Source: Chloroherpetonaceae bacterium
GTDB lineage: Bacteria > Bacteroidota > Chlorobiia > Chlorobiales > Thermochlorobacteraceae
Reading direction: 5' to 3'
Assembly: GCA_025055975.1 (NCBI GenBank)
Contig: JANWWM010000025.1
Location: 1-64,000, forward strand
Length of the DNA: 64,000 nt
Shown: piece after piece, positions 1 to 9,097 of the stretch
How positions within the stretch are numbered: the stretch's first letter is position 1
Layout of the letters: the number at the start of each line of letters is the position of its first letter
Position numbers and translations under genes: made by a program
Notes under the pieces: generated by a model
Seen by the model: only the letters and a program-made list of their open reading frames with translations
Database searches by the model: none
Told to the model about the DNA's origin: nothing

Positions 1-1
1 C

Positions 2-3000
2 CAAAACTTCACTCTCAACAACACGGCTTCGGGTGGCACGGTGCAGCTCGGCGCAGGCACAGACCTCAACATCACCGGCAACTGGACAACGACGGCAGGC
101 GCTTTTGACGCGCAAACCAATGCGCGCACCGTAACCTTCAATGGCGCTGCGGCGCAAACGATTACGGGGACGACGGATTTCTACAACCTCACGATTAACA
201 ACGCAGCCGGCGTTACGCTGGCAAGCGGGACGCTTGGCATTCGCAATACGCCGGGCTCTGGCGGCACGCTTACGCTTCAAAACGGCATTCTCAACATCGG
301 CACGAATCCGCTGATTATTCGCAACACTGATGCCGTAGGCGTGATTGGCGGCACGCCCAGCGCCAGCGCAATGATTAGCACCGATGGAACAACAGCATCG
401 GCTGGCGTAACCAAAATCTATGGCGGCGCGCAATCCTTTACCTTCCCAATTGGCACGGCATCGCCCTTTCCGATTTACACGCCTGCGACCATCAACGTCA
501 CAAACCTTGGCACAGGCGGACCGGGCTCAATTACCGTTGCGCCTGTCCGTGCCGCGCACCCGCAAGCTACGACAGCGACAGGACGAATCCTTTACTACTG
601 GCGCACAACACAAAGCGGTTTTGCCGAAGAGAGTGCAGGGTTTAGCGTTACGCATACCTACACCGCAACCACGGCGGTAGGTAACTTGGGCGGAACGCTC
701 GCCAACTATGTGGGCGCATACTTCGTCGGTTCGCCTGCGTTTCAATGGAACTTTCTTCCAGTGCCGCCAAACACCCCAAATCCTGCCACTTTTGACGAAG
801 GTACATTTACCATTGGCGCGCCAACTCCAGGCACGACCAACCGCATCACTGGGGACTTTACCGCTGGCGAAGGACTCGTAAACCCCACCGTGTATTACAG
901 CTTCAGAAACGGCAACTGGGACGCCGTAACGGGAGTTGGCACAACGACGTGGTCAACTGACCCTGTAACCGAAATACCGCCCGGCACGCTGCCCAATGCA
1001 GGCAATCCTGTCGTTATTCGCAATGGGCACGTGGTGAACACAAACGGCAGCGGACGACTGTGTGCCTCGCTCACATTTCAGAGCGCAAGCGGCGGCACGC
1101 TGGTTATCTCGAATGCCTCGTCAGGACACAACTTTGGCACAATCAATAGCGTGGGTGGCGCGCCCGGCACGATTCGCTTTGACCAAAACGCAGCAACTCC
1201 GCCAGTTTTCCCGACCGCTACGCTTGACCCCTCGTTCCTTGCTACTGGCACGATTGAATACAGTGGCACAGGAAGCTACACCTTGCCAACCACAGGTGTA
1301 CCCAATCCCTACCCGAATCTGGTGTTTTCTGGCTCAGGCACGAAAACCCTGCCTGCGGGCGCAACGAATGTTGCCCTTAATCTTACGCTTGGTGGCACAG
1401 TTACAGTAGCGATGGGGACAAACACAATGAACCGCACCAGCCTTGGCGGCACAATGACGATGGGCGCAAACACGACGCTTACGCTCACGGGCGCAAACAA
1501 TTTCCCTGCCAACTACGGCACGTATTCGCTCAATGCGACGAGCACAGTGGATTACGCGGCAGGCACATCCCAGACTGTAGCGGCAGTAACCTACGGCAAC
1601 CTCACATTTAGCGGCGGTGGCACGAACAACCGCACGCTTGCAGGCGCAACGACTGTTCAAGGCAACTTGACGATTGGCGCAGGCAAAACGCTCGTTACAA
1701 GCAACAACGATTTGACCGTTGGCGGCAACTTCAATCTTGCGGCAGCGACATCGGGTTTTACGGGCGGCACATCAACCGTAACTTTCAACGGTGCAGGTGC
1801 GCAGACCATCACGCGCACGGACGGCGGCACGCTCACCTTCAACAATATGACCGTCAATAAACCCAGCGGCGCGCTGACGCTTGCGACGGCTGCAGCAACA
1901 ACGACGCTTTCGGTGCCTGGAACGCTCGCAATGACAAGCGGCACGTTTGCCATAGGCGGTTCTTCAACCGTACCCAACGTGCTTTCGCTCGGCGGAACGG
2001 TTACGGGAAGCGGCACGATTACAGGCTCGACGTTCTCTGACCTTGCAATCACGGGCAGTGGCGCGCTCGGCACGCTGAACTTCACGACGGGAGCGCAAAC
2101 GTTGCGCCGCCTTTCAGTCAACCGCACAGGCTCAACGCCTACGGTAACGCTCGGCACGGAACTCTCTGTCGGTGGCTCGGCAACAAACGACACGCTCACG
2201 CTCACATCAGGCAGAATCGTTACAGGCACAAACGCGCTGCGTCTCACGAACGTGAATCAAGTCGGGCACGGCAGCGCGACCGCATACGTGGATGGCATTC
2301 TTTCCATCACATATCCTTCGGGCACGGGCGTAAATCGGTTTTTCCCAATCGGGAGCGGCGCGATTTATCGCCCAATGCGCGTCATCGGAAACCCTGCGAC
2401 AGGCACGCGCGTCGAAGTCCAAATGATTAACAGCCCACCACCAGGAACGGGTGAGTCTGGCATCAACAATCTTTCGCAAGTGCGCTACTATCGCATCACG
2501 ACGAACAACTCGTTTGGCTCCCCGTCGGTGATGCTAAGCCTGAATACCAACGGACCAGCGGACGAACCATATACAAACACATCAGGTTTGCGCCTTGCGA
2601 GCACGAACGCCAACCCGCCAAATTCTTCAACGATTTGGAACGTAAGCGGAGCCTCGACGGTGTCGGGCACGTTCCCAAGCGTAACGATTCAAGCCGCGCT
2701 CAACGCTTCGACAAACTTGAACAATACGACCGCGCACGTGACGGCGGCGAGCGTTACGCCCGATAACCCGCTTCCCGTCAATATGCTCGCCTTCAACCTT
2801 GCGGCGAAAAACGGACGCACCATTCGCTTGACGTGGGAAACCGCCTCCGAGCAGGACAATCTCGGCTTCGTTCTCTACCGTAGCGAATCCGAAAACGGCG
2901 TTTTCGAGGAAATCGCGTCGTATCAGACCACCGACAAACTGCGCGGTCAAGGCACCAAACTCACCGAAACGAAGTATGTCTATGAAGACAGCCGCAACAC

Positions 3001-3370
3001 TCAGCCGGGCAAGGAATACTTCTACAAACTCGTGAGCGTGGATTACGACGGCGCGCGCCACAACATCGAAGTTGGCGGGCAAAGCGTTTGGAGCGTTCAA
3101 CTGCCGTTTGAATACGCGCTCGACCAAAACTATCCCAACCCGTTCAACCCCGTTACGACGATTCAGTTCTCGCTCGAAAAAGCGGGCAGAACGACCTTGG
3201 AGATTTACAACGCGCTCGGTCAAAAGGTCGCCACGCTCGTTGACGGCGACTTGAACGCGGGCGCGCATCGCTATCAATGGAACGCCAGCGGCTTATCGAG
3301 CGGCATCTACTTCTATCGCCTGCGAAGCGGCAACTTCGTGGCGACGAAGAAAATGCTTCTCGTGAGGTAA
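2..3370 (+). CDS. Large repetitive secreted/surface protein, C-terminal T9SS sorting domain (5' end outside the window)
   Basis: Frame is open to the window edge (QNFTLNNTASGG...); repeated beta-rich units (VTFNGAxAQTIT..., LTLxxG); C-terminus FEYALDQNYPNPFNPVTTIQFSL...LSSGIYFYRLRSGNFVATKKMLLVR. Confidence 0.85.
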   Translation, partial: QNFTLNNTASGGTVQLGAGTDLNITGNWTTTAGAFDAQTNARTVTFNGAAAQTITGTTDFYNLTINNAAGVTLASGTLGIRNTPGSGGTLTLQNGILNIGTNPLIIRNTDAVGVIGGTPSASAMISTDGTTASAGVTKIYGGAQSFTFPIGTASPFPIYTPATINVTNLGTGGPGSITVAPVRAAHPQATTATGRILYYWRTTQSGFAEESAGFSVTHTYTATTAVGNLGGTLANYVGAYFVGSPAFQWNFLPVPPNTPNPATFDEGTFTIGAPTPGTTNRITGDFTAGEGLVNPTVYYSFRNGNWDAVTGVGTTTWSTDPVTEIPPGTLPNAGNPVVIRNGHVVNTNGSGRLCASLTFQSASGGTLVISNASSGHNFGTINSVGGAPGTIRFDQNAATPPVFPTATLDPSFLATGTIEYSGTGSYTLPTTGVPNPYPNLVFSGSGTKTLPAGATNVALNLTLGGTVTVAMGTNTMNRTSLGGTMTMGANTTLTLTGANNFPANYGTYSLNATSTVDYAAGTSQTVAAVTYGNLTFSGGGTNNRTLAGATTVQGNLTIGAGKTLVTSNNDLTVGGNFNLAAATSGFTGGTSTVTFNGAGAQTITRTDGGTLTFNNMTVNKPSGALTLATAAATTTLSVPGTLAMTSGTFAIGGSSTVPNVLSLGGTVTGSGTITGSTFSDLAITGSGALGTLNFTTGAQTLRRLSVNRTGSTPTVTLGTELSVGGSATNDTLTLTSGRIVTGTNALRLTNVNQVGHGSATAYVDGILSITYPSGTGVNRFFPIGSGAIYRPMRVIGNPATGTRVEVQMINSPPPGTGESGINNLSQVRYYRITTNNSFGSPSVMLSLNTNGPADEPYTNTSGLRLASTNANPPNSSTIWNVSGASTVSGTFPSVTIQAALNASTNLNNTTAHVTAASVTPDNPLPVNMLAFNLAAKNGRTIRLTWETASEQDNLGFVLYRSESENGVFEEIASYQTTDKLRGQGTKLTETKYVYEDSRNTQPGKEYFYKLVSVDYDGARHNIEVGGQSVWSVQLPFEYALDQNYPNPFNPVTTIQFSLEKAGRTTLEIYNALGQKVATLVDGDLNAGAHRYQWNASGLSSGIYFYRLRSGNFVATKKMLLVR

Positions 3371-3398
3371 GCCAAGACGCGAAAAATCACGGAAACGC

Positions 3399-3427
3399 AA
3401 AAGGGCGAGTTTGAGACTCGCCCTTTT
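3399..3427. terminator. Bidirectional intrinsic terminator between convergent genes
   Basis: AAAAGGGCGAGT-TTGAG-ACTCGCCCTTTT, perfect 12-bp stem with A/T flanks. Confidence 0.85.
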
Positions 3428-3448
3428 CGTTTTCTGCTTGCGCCGCGC

Positions 3449-4219
3449 TCACTCAAACGTGTGGAAAACGAGCCGAACTCCTGCGCTAAACCATGGCGGA
3501 AGCGGACTCTCGCCGCCAATCCCTTTGCCAAACGTGCCGTCGATTTGAAAATCGTCGCTAAAAAAGTGCCGAAAGCCAATTTGATAGGAAAGCCCCGAAC
3601 CTGGCACGTAGGGATCGCCCGAAAAAAATTCTCCGACGAAGTGAAAGCCATCAATCATTCGCAATTGCGCGCCCAGTCCCCAAGTAAATTGTCGCTTGTC
3701 GGGGCGCGGAGCGTCGATGTAGCTGACGCCGAGATTGAGGTGAAGCAGAAGATCGTCGTTCTTGCCCAGCGATTGCGTAACGGCAAGGTAAGAAAACGCG
3801 CCGTAGCCTTCGGGTTTGAGCGGTCCCGTGCCCGACGGCAGAAACGAGCCAATCACGAATCCGACGCCCGGCAGTTCGTTTGGCAAATACTCCTTGAACA
3901 AGAACTTCGCTTGCAAAAGCGGAATGCCAAGCCCAAATTCATTCGTCGTGGGCAAGCGTTCCGCGCCCGTTACGCCGCCGAAGGTAAGTTCAAGCCAGCG
4001 CGTCGGACCGTAAGCGAAAAGAAACCACTGCTCCAAACCGCCCTCGTCTTGACGATACCACGACTCCAATTGCCACAAGCGTCTGCCTACGACGCGAGCG
4101 TCGTCGGTGATGAACGGGCGAACTCGTTGAGCGGGTTGAGCCAAGCGGAGAGACGATTGCGCCAACGCATGGAGCGAAAGGAAGATCCAGAAAGAAAAGA
4201 GGAAGAGCAGGTTTTTCAT
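3449..4219 (-). CDS. Outer-membrane beta-barrel-like protein with signal peptide
   Basis: MKNLLFLFSFWIFLSLHALAQ signal peptide; alternating beta-strand pattern ending in aromatic VRLVFHTFE. Start may be 4237. Confidence 0.6.
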   Translation of the reverse strand: MKNLLFLFSFWIFLSLHALAQSSLRLAQPAQRVRPFITDDARVVGRRLWQLESWYRQDEGGLEQWFLFAYGPTRWLELTFGGVTGAERLPTTNEFGLGIPLLQAKFLFKEYLPNELPGVGFVIGSFLPSGTGPLKPEGYGAFSYLAVTQSLGKNDDLLLHLNLGVSYIDAPRPDKRQFTWGLGAQLRMIDGFHFVGEFFSGDPYVPGSGLSYQIGFRHFFSDDFQIDGTFGKGIGGESPLPPWFSAGVRLVFHTFE

Positions 4220-4300
4220 GGAGTTGCGCGGAAACACAAGCGTCGCAAAATAAAGCGCGCCTATCGATCCGCCGACAAGCTTAACGATTTCGTAACGCTT

Positions 4301-5752
4301 TTAGCGTTTGGCGACGAACAAAAGTCCCTCGCGCGCGCGAAGCCTGACGGAAATGCCGCCGTTCCACAGGTCAAATTGCGGGCTATGTCTTGGCTCGGTC
4401 GTGATCACTTCGACGTGTTCGTAACTTTCCACGTCGTCGAATGCGTCGGTCTCGAAGCGGATTTCCTTCGGAAAGTCGGAGAGGTTGACGAGCGTGAAGG
4501 TTTGGGCGATGCGATCGCCGCATCGTCGAGCGAAAGCGATGACGTCTTGGTCGCCGCGAGCGTTCAAGAGTTGAAAATTGCCGCAGGTGATGGCGGGATT
4601 TTGGAGCGCGTGCGAAAGGCGTTGATAGAACTGCGCGATGCGCTCGTCGCCCGCTTCGTCGTAGCGGCGCAGCAGTTGAACGGGCAAACGACGCGAATAG
4701 CCCTCGATTTGTCCTTGGTGCACGAGACGCATGCCAGGCATCGTGAGAACGAGAAGCATCACGGCGCGAGCGTTCTCGCCAAATCGCGCGACGGCGCGTT
4801 CCTCGTCGTGATTCTCCGAAAAGCAAACCATCTTGCGTTGGTAATCCCAGTTCGCCGATAGGTGCCCCTTCACGCCGAAAATGTCGCGCCGATGCAGTCG
4901 GTCGTAAAGCTTCTTGTCGTAGGTGAAGTCGAAGCCCATTTGTTGAAGCGTCCATTCCGTGTCCCAATAGGCTTCGGCAATGAAGAGAAAGTCGGAGCGA
5001 AAGGTTTTGATTTGCGAAATCGCCTCGATCCAGAACTCTTCGGTCATTTCGCCCGCAAGCCATCCCCAAGTTCGATTGAAGACGGATTTGAGTTCGAGCA
5101 TCGCCATGTCGCATCGCACGCCGTCGCATTTTTCCGCGACGGTTCGCAAGGTTTGGATCATCGCCTTGCGCAAACTCGGATTGGCGTAATTGAGTTGAAG
5201 CGTGTCGGTCCATGCGGGGAAATAAGGATCTTTGCCGCAAGCGAAGAAACGCTCGCCGTCGGGAGAGTAGAAATCCTCGCTTTGAAGCGCGAGCGATTTG
5301 GGCGCGGCGATGAAGTAATCGGGGCGAAGCGAAAGCCAAGGATGATCGAGCGCCACGTGGTTTGGCACGAAATCCAGAATCAGTTTCATTCCGTTGGCGT
5401 GAAGTCGCTCGCGGAATTTCTGCAACCCGCTCTCGCCGCCAAGTTCCTCCGCCGTCGCGTATTCGGCGATGCAATACGGCGAGCACGCCACGTCGTCCGC
5501 CGTCCAATCAGGCAAGGCGCGAGAGTATTCCTGCCAAAGCCCGCGATGATGAAGCGCGATTTCGCGCCCTTTTGGGCTTGGCTTCCAAACGCCCATCAAC
5601 CAAATCGCATCGAAGCGATGCTGTTTCCACCTCTGAAATTCCGTTTCGGGAACGGAGGCAAGCGTGATGGGTTTGCCGTGCTTTTTGGATAGCTCGCGGA
5701 GCCAAACGCGGGCGTTGATTTCATAGACGAGAGGAAATCGAATGTCCGACAT
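4301..5752 (-). CDS. GH13 alpha-amylase family glycosidase
   Basis: Starts MSDIRFPLVYEINARVWL; GH13 motifs DFVPNH, DGVRCDMA, FIAEAYW, ENHDEER. Confidence 0.85.
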   Translation of the reverse strand: MSDIRFPLVYEINARVWLRELSKKHGKPITLASVPETEFQRWKQHRFDAIWLMGVWKPSPKGREIALHHRGLWQEYSRALPDWTADDVACSPYCIAEYATAEELGGESGLQKFRERLHANGMKLILDFVPNHVALDHPWLSLRPDYFIAAPKSLALQSEDFYSPDGERFFACGKDPYFPAWTDTLQLNYANPSLRKAMIQTLRTVAEKCDGVRCDMAMLELKSVFNRTWGWLAGEMTEEFWIEAISQIKTFRSDFLFIAEAYWDTEWTLQQMGFDFTYDKKLYDRLHRRDIFGVKGHLSANWDYQRKMVCFSENHDEERAVARFGENARAVMLLVLTMPGMRLVHQGQIEGYSRRLPVQLLRRYDEAGDERIAQFYQRLSHALQNPAITCGNFQLLNARGDQDVIAFARRCGDRIAQTFTLVNLSDFPKEIRFETDAFDDVESYEHVEVITTEPRHSPQFDLWNGGISVRLRAREGLLFVAKR

Positions 5753-5910
5753 TTTTTGGAATTCCTTTTCGGCATAGCGGTCTCGGCAAGCGAGTCGAGA
5801 GCGCGAAAGCAAATTTATTCCGCGCCGACAAACTCCGCCAAGCCTCGCCGCGAGCGAAAGAACATCGTCGTTCCGAGCGGAAGCGCTTGCGTTTCCAAGC
5901 GCGCTGACCT

Positions 5911-6055
5911 GTCGTTCCAAGCGCCAGCGAGGAATCCACGAAGGATTGCGAATTGCGGATTGTCAATTGCGAATCGAGCGTCCTCAATTCGCAATTCTCG
6001 AACCTCGCTTCTCTCAAATGGATTCTTCGCTCCGCTCCGCGTCGTTCAGAACGAC
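5911..6055. repeat. Dispersed intergenic repeat, copy A
   Basis: GCGAGGAATCCACGAAGGATTGCGAATTGCGGATTG and ATGGATTCTTCGCTCCGCTCCGCGTCGTTCAGAACGAC. Confidence 0.6.
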
Positions 6056-6116
6056 GACGCGCCGCCTTCCTCCGTCATCGCGTCGCTTTCGCCAGCGGCG
6101 AGGCGGGCTTTTTCCG

Positions 6117-9032
6117 CTACTTGACCAAAATCATCTTCTTGGTTTGCGTGAAACTGCCCGTCTGCAAACGATAGAAATAGATGCCGCTCGAAAGATTCGC
6201 CGCGTTGAAATAGACGCGGTGCAGACCCGCGCTGCGACGCTCGTTGAGAAGCGTGGCGACTTCGCGTCCGAGCGCGTCATAGACTTTGAGCGAGACGGTT
6301 TCCGCGGTTGGAATCGCAAACTCGATCGTGGTCGTTGGGTTGAACGGGTTGGGATAGTTCTGATTGAGCGCGTATTCTTTCGGAGCGGAAACTTGGACGA
6401 GTTCCGCGCCAAGTTGCCCAAGCGAATCGGTGCGAATGCCGATGCCGCGAAGCGCGCTCACGTTGGTGTTGCCAATCGTGGTCGCCGTGGCGTTTTGCGT
6501 CGTGAACCGCACGAGCGTGGCGACTTGCGTGCCCGTTCCCGTCAAGCCAAACACATAGCCATTTGGCGCGTAGCCCAGATGCGTAACGGCGACGCTAAGC
6601 CCCATCGCGCCAAGGGGCGCAAACGAGCCGTCATAGGGATTGACGGCATAGATGGTGTCGCGCCGCGCGCCCGATTGCGCCGAAATGAGCAAGCGTCGGT
6701 TCGCTTTGTCCCAAGTCATTCCGCTCGGATTGAACTGCGGCACGTTGGCGATAAGGAGCGTATCGACCGATTGCCCGCTGAACAAAACGCGGTAGATGAG
6801 CGAGCGCGTGTTGGCGGCGACGCCTTGCGGCACGACGGCGTAGAGCGTGTCGTTGTCCGCAAACGCGATGGCTCTCACGTTGCCAAGCGGAATCGACCGC
6901 CACGGCAAGGCGTCTCCAAATCGCGCCGAAATGCGATAAAGCATTGAAGGGGTCGATGAAACGAGACCGATGAGTTCATTAGTGCGCGGGTTGACGCACA
7001 GGCTGTTCATCGGACCTTGCTCGGTTTGACCAATGGTCGTGGTTTGCGCCGTCACGTCGTTGATGCGCACCAGTTGCGCGTCGCCTACGGGCGAAGAAAG
7101 CGAATACAGAACGCCCGGCGTCGCGCGTCCAATTTCCACGCCCTTGCCGCTCAAAGCGATTTTGTAGACGGGATTTTGCGCGTCGTTCGATGTCACATAC
7201 AGCGTGTCGTTCAAAAAGCCGTGTTGCGTTGGCGAAAAAACGACGCGAATTTCAATGGAGTCTTGAAGCGGGATCGAGGCGGGCAGCGTTCGGGAAGGAA
7301 TCGCTTGATAGTTCGGCGTTTGCGTCGCAACCGACGTAATGTTCAGCGCGTTTTCGCCGTAACTGTATAGTTTGACGCGCAGCGTGTCGCGCCTGCCAAC
7401 CTCGACTTTTCCGAAATTGAGCGATTCTTGAAAAGAATAAATCGACGCGCCCGCAAACGGCTTCAGACGAATGCCATGCAGCCAATTGCCCCATGTGTTC
7501 GTGCCTGCGGCGTATTCGGTGAACATCCAGATGCCGTAGCCATTGGGGTCAAGCGAAATGCCGTTGTAATCGCCCCAACGATTGCGCGTGCCGCCAAAGG
7601 TTACGACATAGTTGCCTTGCCCCGCGCGAATCGTTTGGCTAGCGCGAAGATTGGGGTCGCTCTGCAATTTCCACGTGTAGTATGCGCCGACATATTCGGT
7701 TTGTCCGCTGCGGCTGAACGTGATGGCGAGGTTTTCGTCGCTATCGACCATAATCGCTGGGTAGATGTGCCAAAAGCCGTTTGCGCCGAAGGCGACGTCT
7801 TCGACCACGCTGTTGTTGGAAACTTTGATTTTCAGGTAGCGCGCGCTTGAAAACTGATTGCCCGTTCCGCTAGCGATGGAGTGAACGATGTAGAGATGAT
7901 CGTTGCGATACACGGGTTCGTTGCGCACGTTGCTCCCGCCGCCTTCAAGGAGCGGCGTGCCCCCGCCAAGTTGATTGGCGTTTGGCGCGAAGCTCCACGC
8001 CGTTACGGGTATGCGGACGGTCGAGAGTTGCGGAGTCGTGGTGGGGTTCGTCAATCGGAAAATCGTTACGTAGGTGTTGCCCGACGTAAAGCGCGGCACC
8101 GAGACGAGAAAATAAACGCCCGGATTGCCCCAGATGATGGACGGGCGAATGCCGAACACGTCCGCCCCTTGATCGCGCAAGTTCCAAAAGTCAATCCAAT
8201 CCACGCGCCCTGCGGTGTTGGCGTAGAGTTGAGACTTTTCAATGATGCGGAGCGTCGCGTATTGGTAAGAGCCTGCGAAGGTGAAATTGTTGGCGGTGAT
8301 GTAAATCGCGTCGCTATCGAAGCCTACGCCTTGGTAGTCGCCCCAACCGCCGTTGAAGGTCATTCCATTTCGGTTTGAGGGCAACGCCCAGTTATACCAA
8401 GTCCCAATCGGGTTGTCGTCGTCGGAAACCGAAAGCAAAAAGAACCCTGTTTGCGTCGCGTTGTCTTGGTCGAGCCATACCATTATCCAGCGATTATCGT
8501 GATGGTCGTAAAAGATTTTGCAATCAAACGCGCTCACGCCGGGCAGAACGTTGGCATACCATGTGTTCGCGTTGATGGTGCGAAGCGCATTGCCTTTTTT
8601 GTCCAAGATTCTGACGCGCCCGTTGTCGCAAAAAATCACGTGGTTTGGTCCAACGGCGCAGTGCGGGTCGGGCGGAATCCAGTTGCCTTGCGGCGCGCCA
8701 TTGACGCTCGCCAGCAGCAGAGGTTGCGTGATGGAGTTTTCGGGCGTGGCGCCTGAGAGCGCGGGGTCTTCGAAATAGTTCGACCCTTCGGGCGCAAGAG
8801 GCGGCGGCGCGTCGGGCGGCGGAGGGGTGGGCGGCGGTTGATGTTTCGCGTTATACGCTCGTCCATTGACGGTCGGAATTCCGCTTGGAGCGTCGATGTT
8901 GCCAAAGCCTTCCGTCGAGAATGCCGCGCCGCTTTCCACGAAGCCAAACGCGGGACCTTGCGCCACCTGCGCTATGGTTGCTTCCGCATAGCAGAGGCTT
9001 GCCAACGCAACAGCCAAAAGTCTGAGTTTCAT
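6117..9032 (-). CDS. Secreted protein with ASPM/SPD-2/Hydin-like module and T9SS C-terminal domain
   Basis: SD AAAGGAG then MKLRLLAVALASLCYAEATIAQ; LNFGKVEVGRRDTLRVKLYSYGENALNI module; C-term YALNQNYPNPFNPTTTIEFAIP...SSGIYFYRLQTGSFTQTKKMILVK. Confidence 0.85.
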   Translation of the reverse strand: MKLRLLAVALASLCYAEATIAQVAQGPAFGFVESGAAFSTEGFGNIDAPSGIPTVNGRAYNAKHQPPPTPPPPDAPPPLAPEGSNYFEDPALSGATPENSITQPLLLASVNGAPQGNWIPPDPHCAVGPNHVIFCDNGRVRILDKKGNALRTINANTWYANVLPGVSAFDCKIFYDHHDNRWIMVWLDQDNATQTGFFLLSVSDDDNPIGTWYNWALPSNRNGMTFNGGWGDYQGVGFDSDAIYITANNFTFAGSYQYATLRIIEKSQLYANTAGRVDWIDFWNLRDQGADVFGIRPSIIWGNPGVYFLVSVPRFTSGNTYVTIFRLTNPTTTPQLSTVRIPVTAWSFAPNANQLGGGTPLLEGGGSNVRNEPVYRNDHLYIVHSIASGTGNQFSSARYLKIKVSNNSVVEDVAFGANGFWHIYPAIMVDSDENLAITFSRSGQTEYVGAYYTWKLQSDPNLRASQTIRAGQGNYVVTFGGTRNRWGDYNGISLDPNGYGIWMFTEYAAGTNTWGNWLHGIRLKPFAGASIYSFQESLNFGKVEVGRRDTLRVKLYSYGENALNITSVATQTPNYQAIPSRTLPASIPLQDSIEIRVVFSPTQHGFLNDTLYVTSNDAQNPVYKIALSGKGVEIGRATPGVLYSLSSPVGDAQLVRINDVTAQTTTIGQTEQGPMNSLCVNPRTNELIGLVSSTPSMLYRISARFGDALPWRSIPLGNVRAIAFADNDTLYAVVPQGVAANTRSLIYRVLFSGQSVDTLLIANVPQFNPSGMTWDKANRRLLISAQSGARRDTIYAVNPYDGSFAPLGAMGLSVAVTHLGYAPNGYVFGLTGTGTQVATLVRFTTQNATATTIGNTNVSALRGIGIRTDSLGQLGAELVQVSAPKEYALNQNYPNPFNPTTTIEFAIPTAETVSLKVYDALGREVATLLNERRSAGLHRVYFNAANLSSGIYFYRLQTGSFTQTKKMILVK

Positions 9033-9062
9033 CGTTTGCTCCTTTTGAAGTTGAATGAAGAA

Positions 9063-9080
9063 CCCTCGCATCTGCGAGGG
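9063..9080 (-). terminator. Hairpin between the TonB-dependent receptor gene and the downstream T9SS gene
   Basis: CCCTCGCA-TC-TGCGAGGG inverted repeat in the gap; T-tract is weak. Confidence 0.45.
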
Positions 9081-9097
9081 CGCGCTTTTCGAGAGTC

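Noticed and set aside
3461-4861. 466-aa plus-strand ORF
   Set aside because: Antisense to the beta-barrel-like gene and GH13 genes; low-complexity composition, no motifs.
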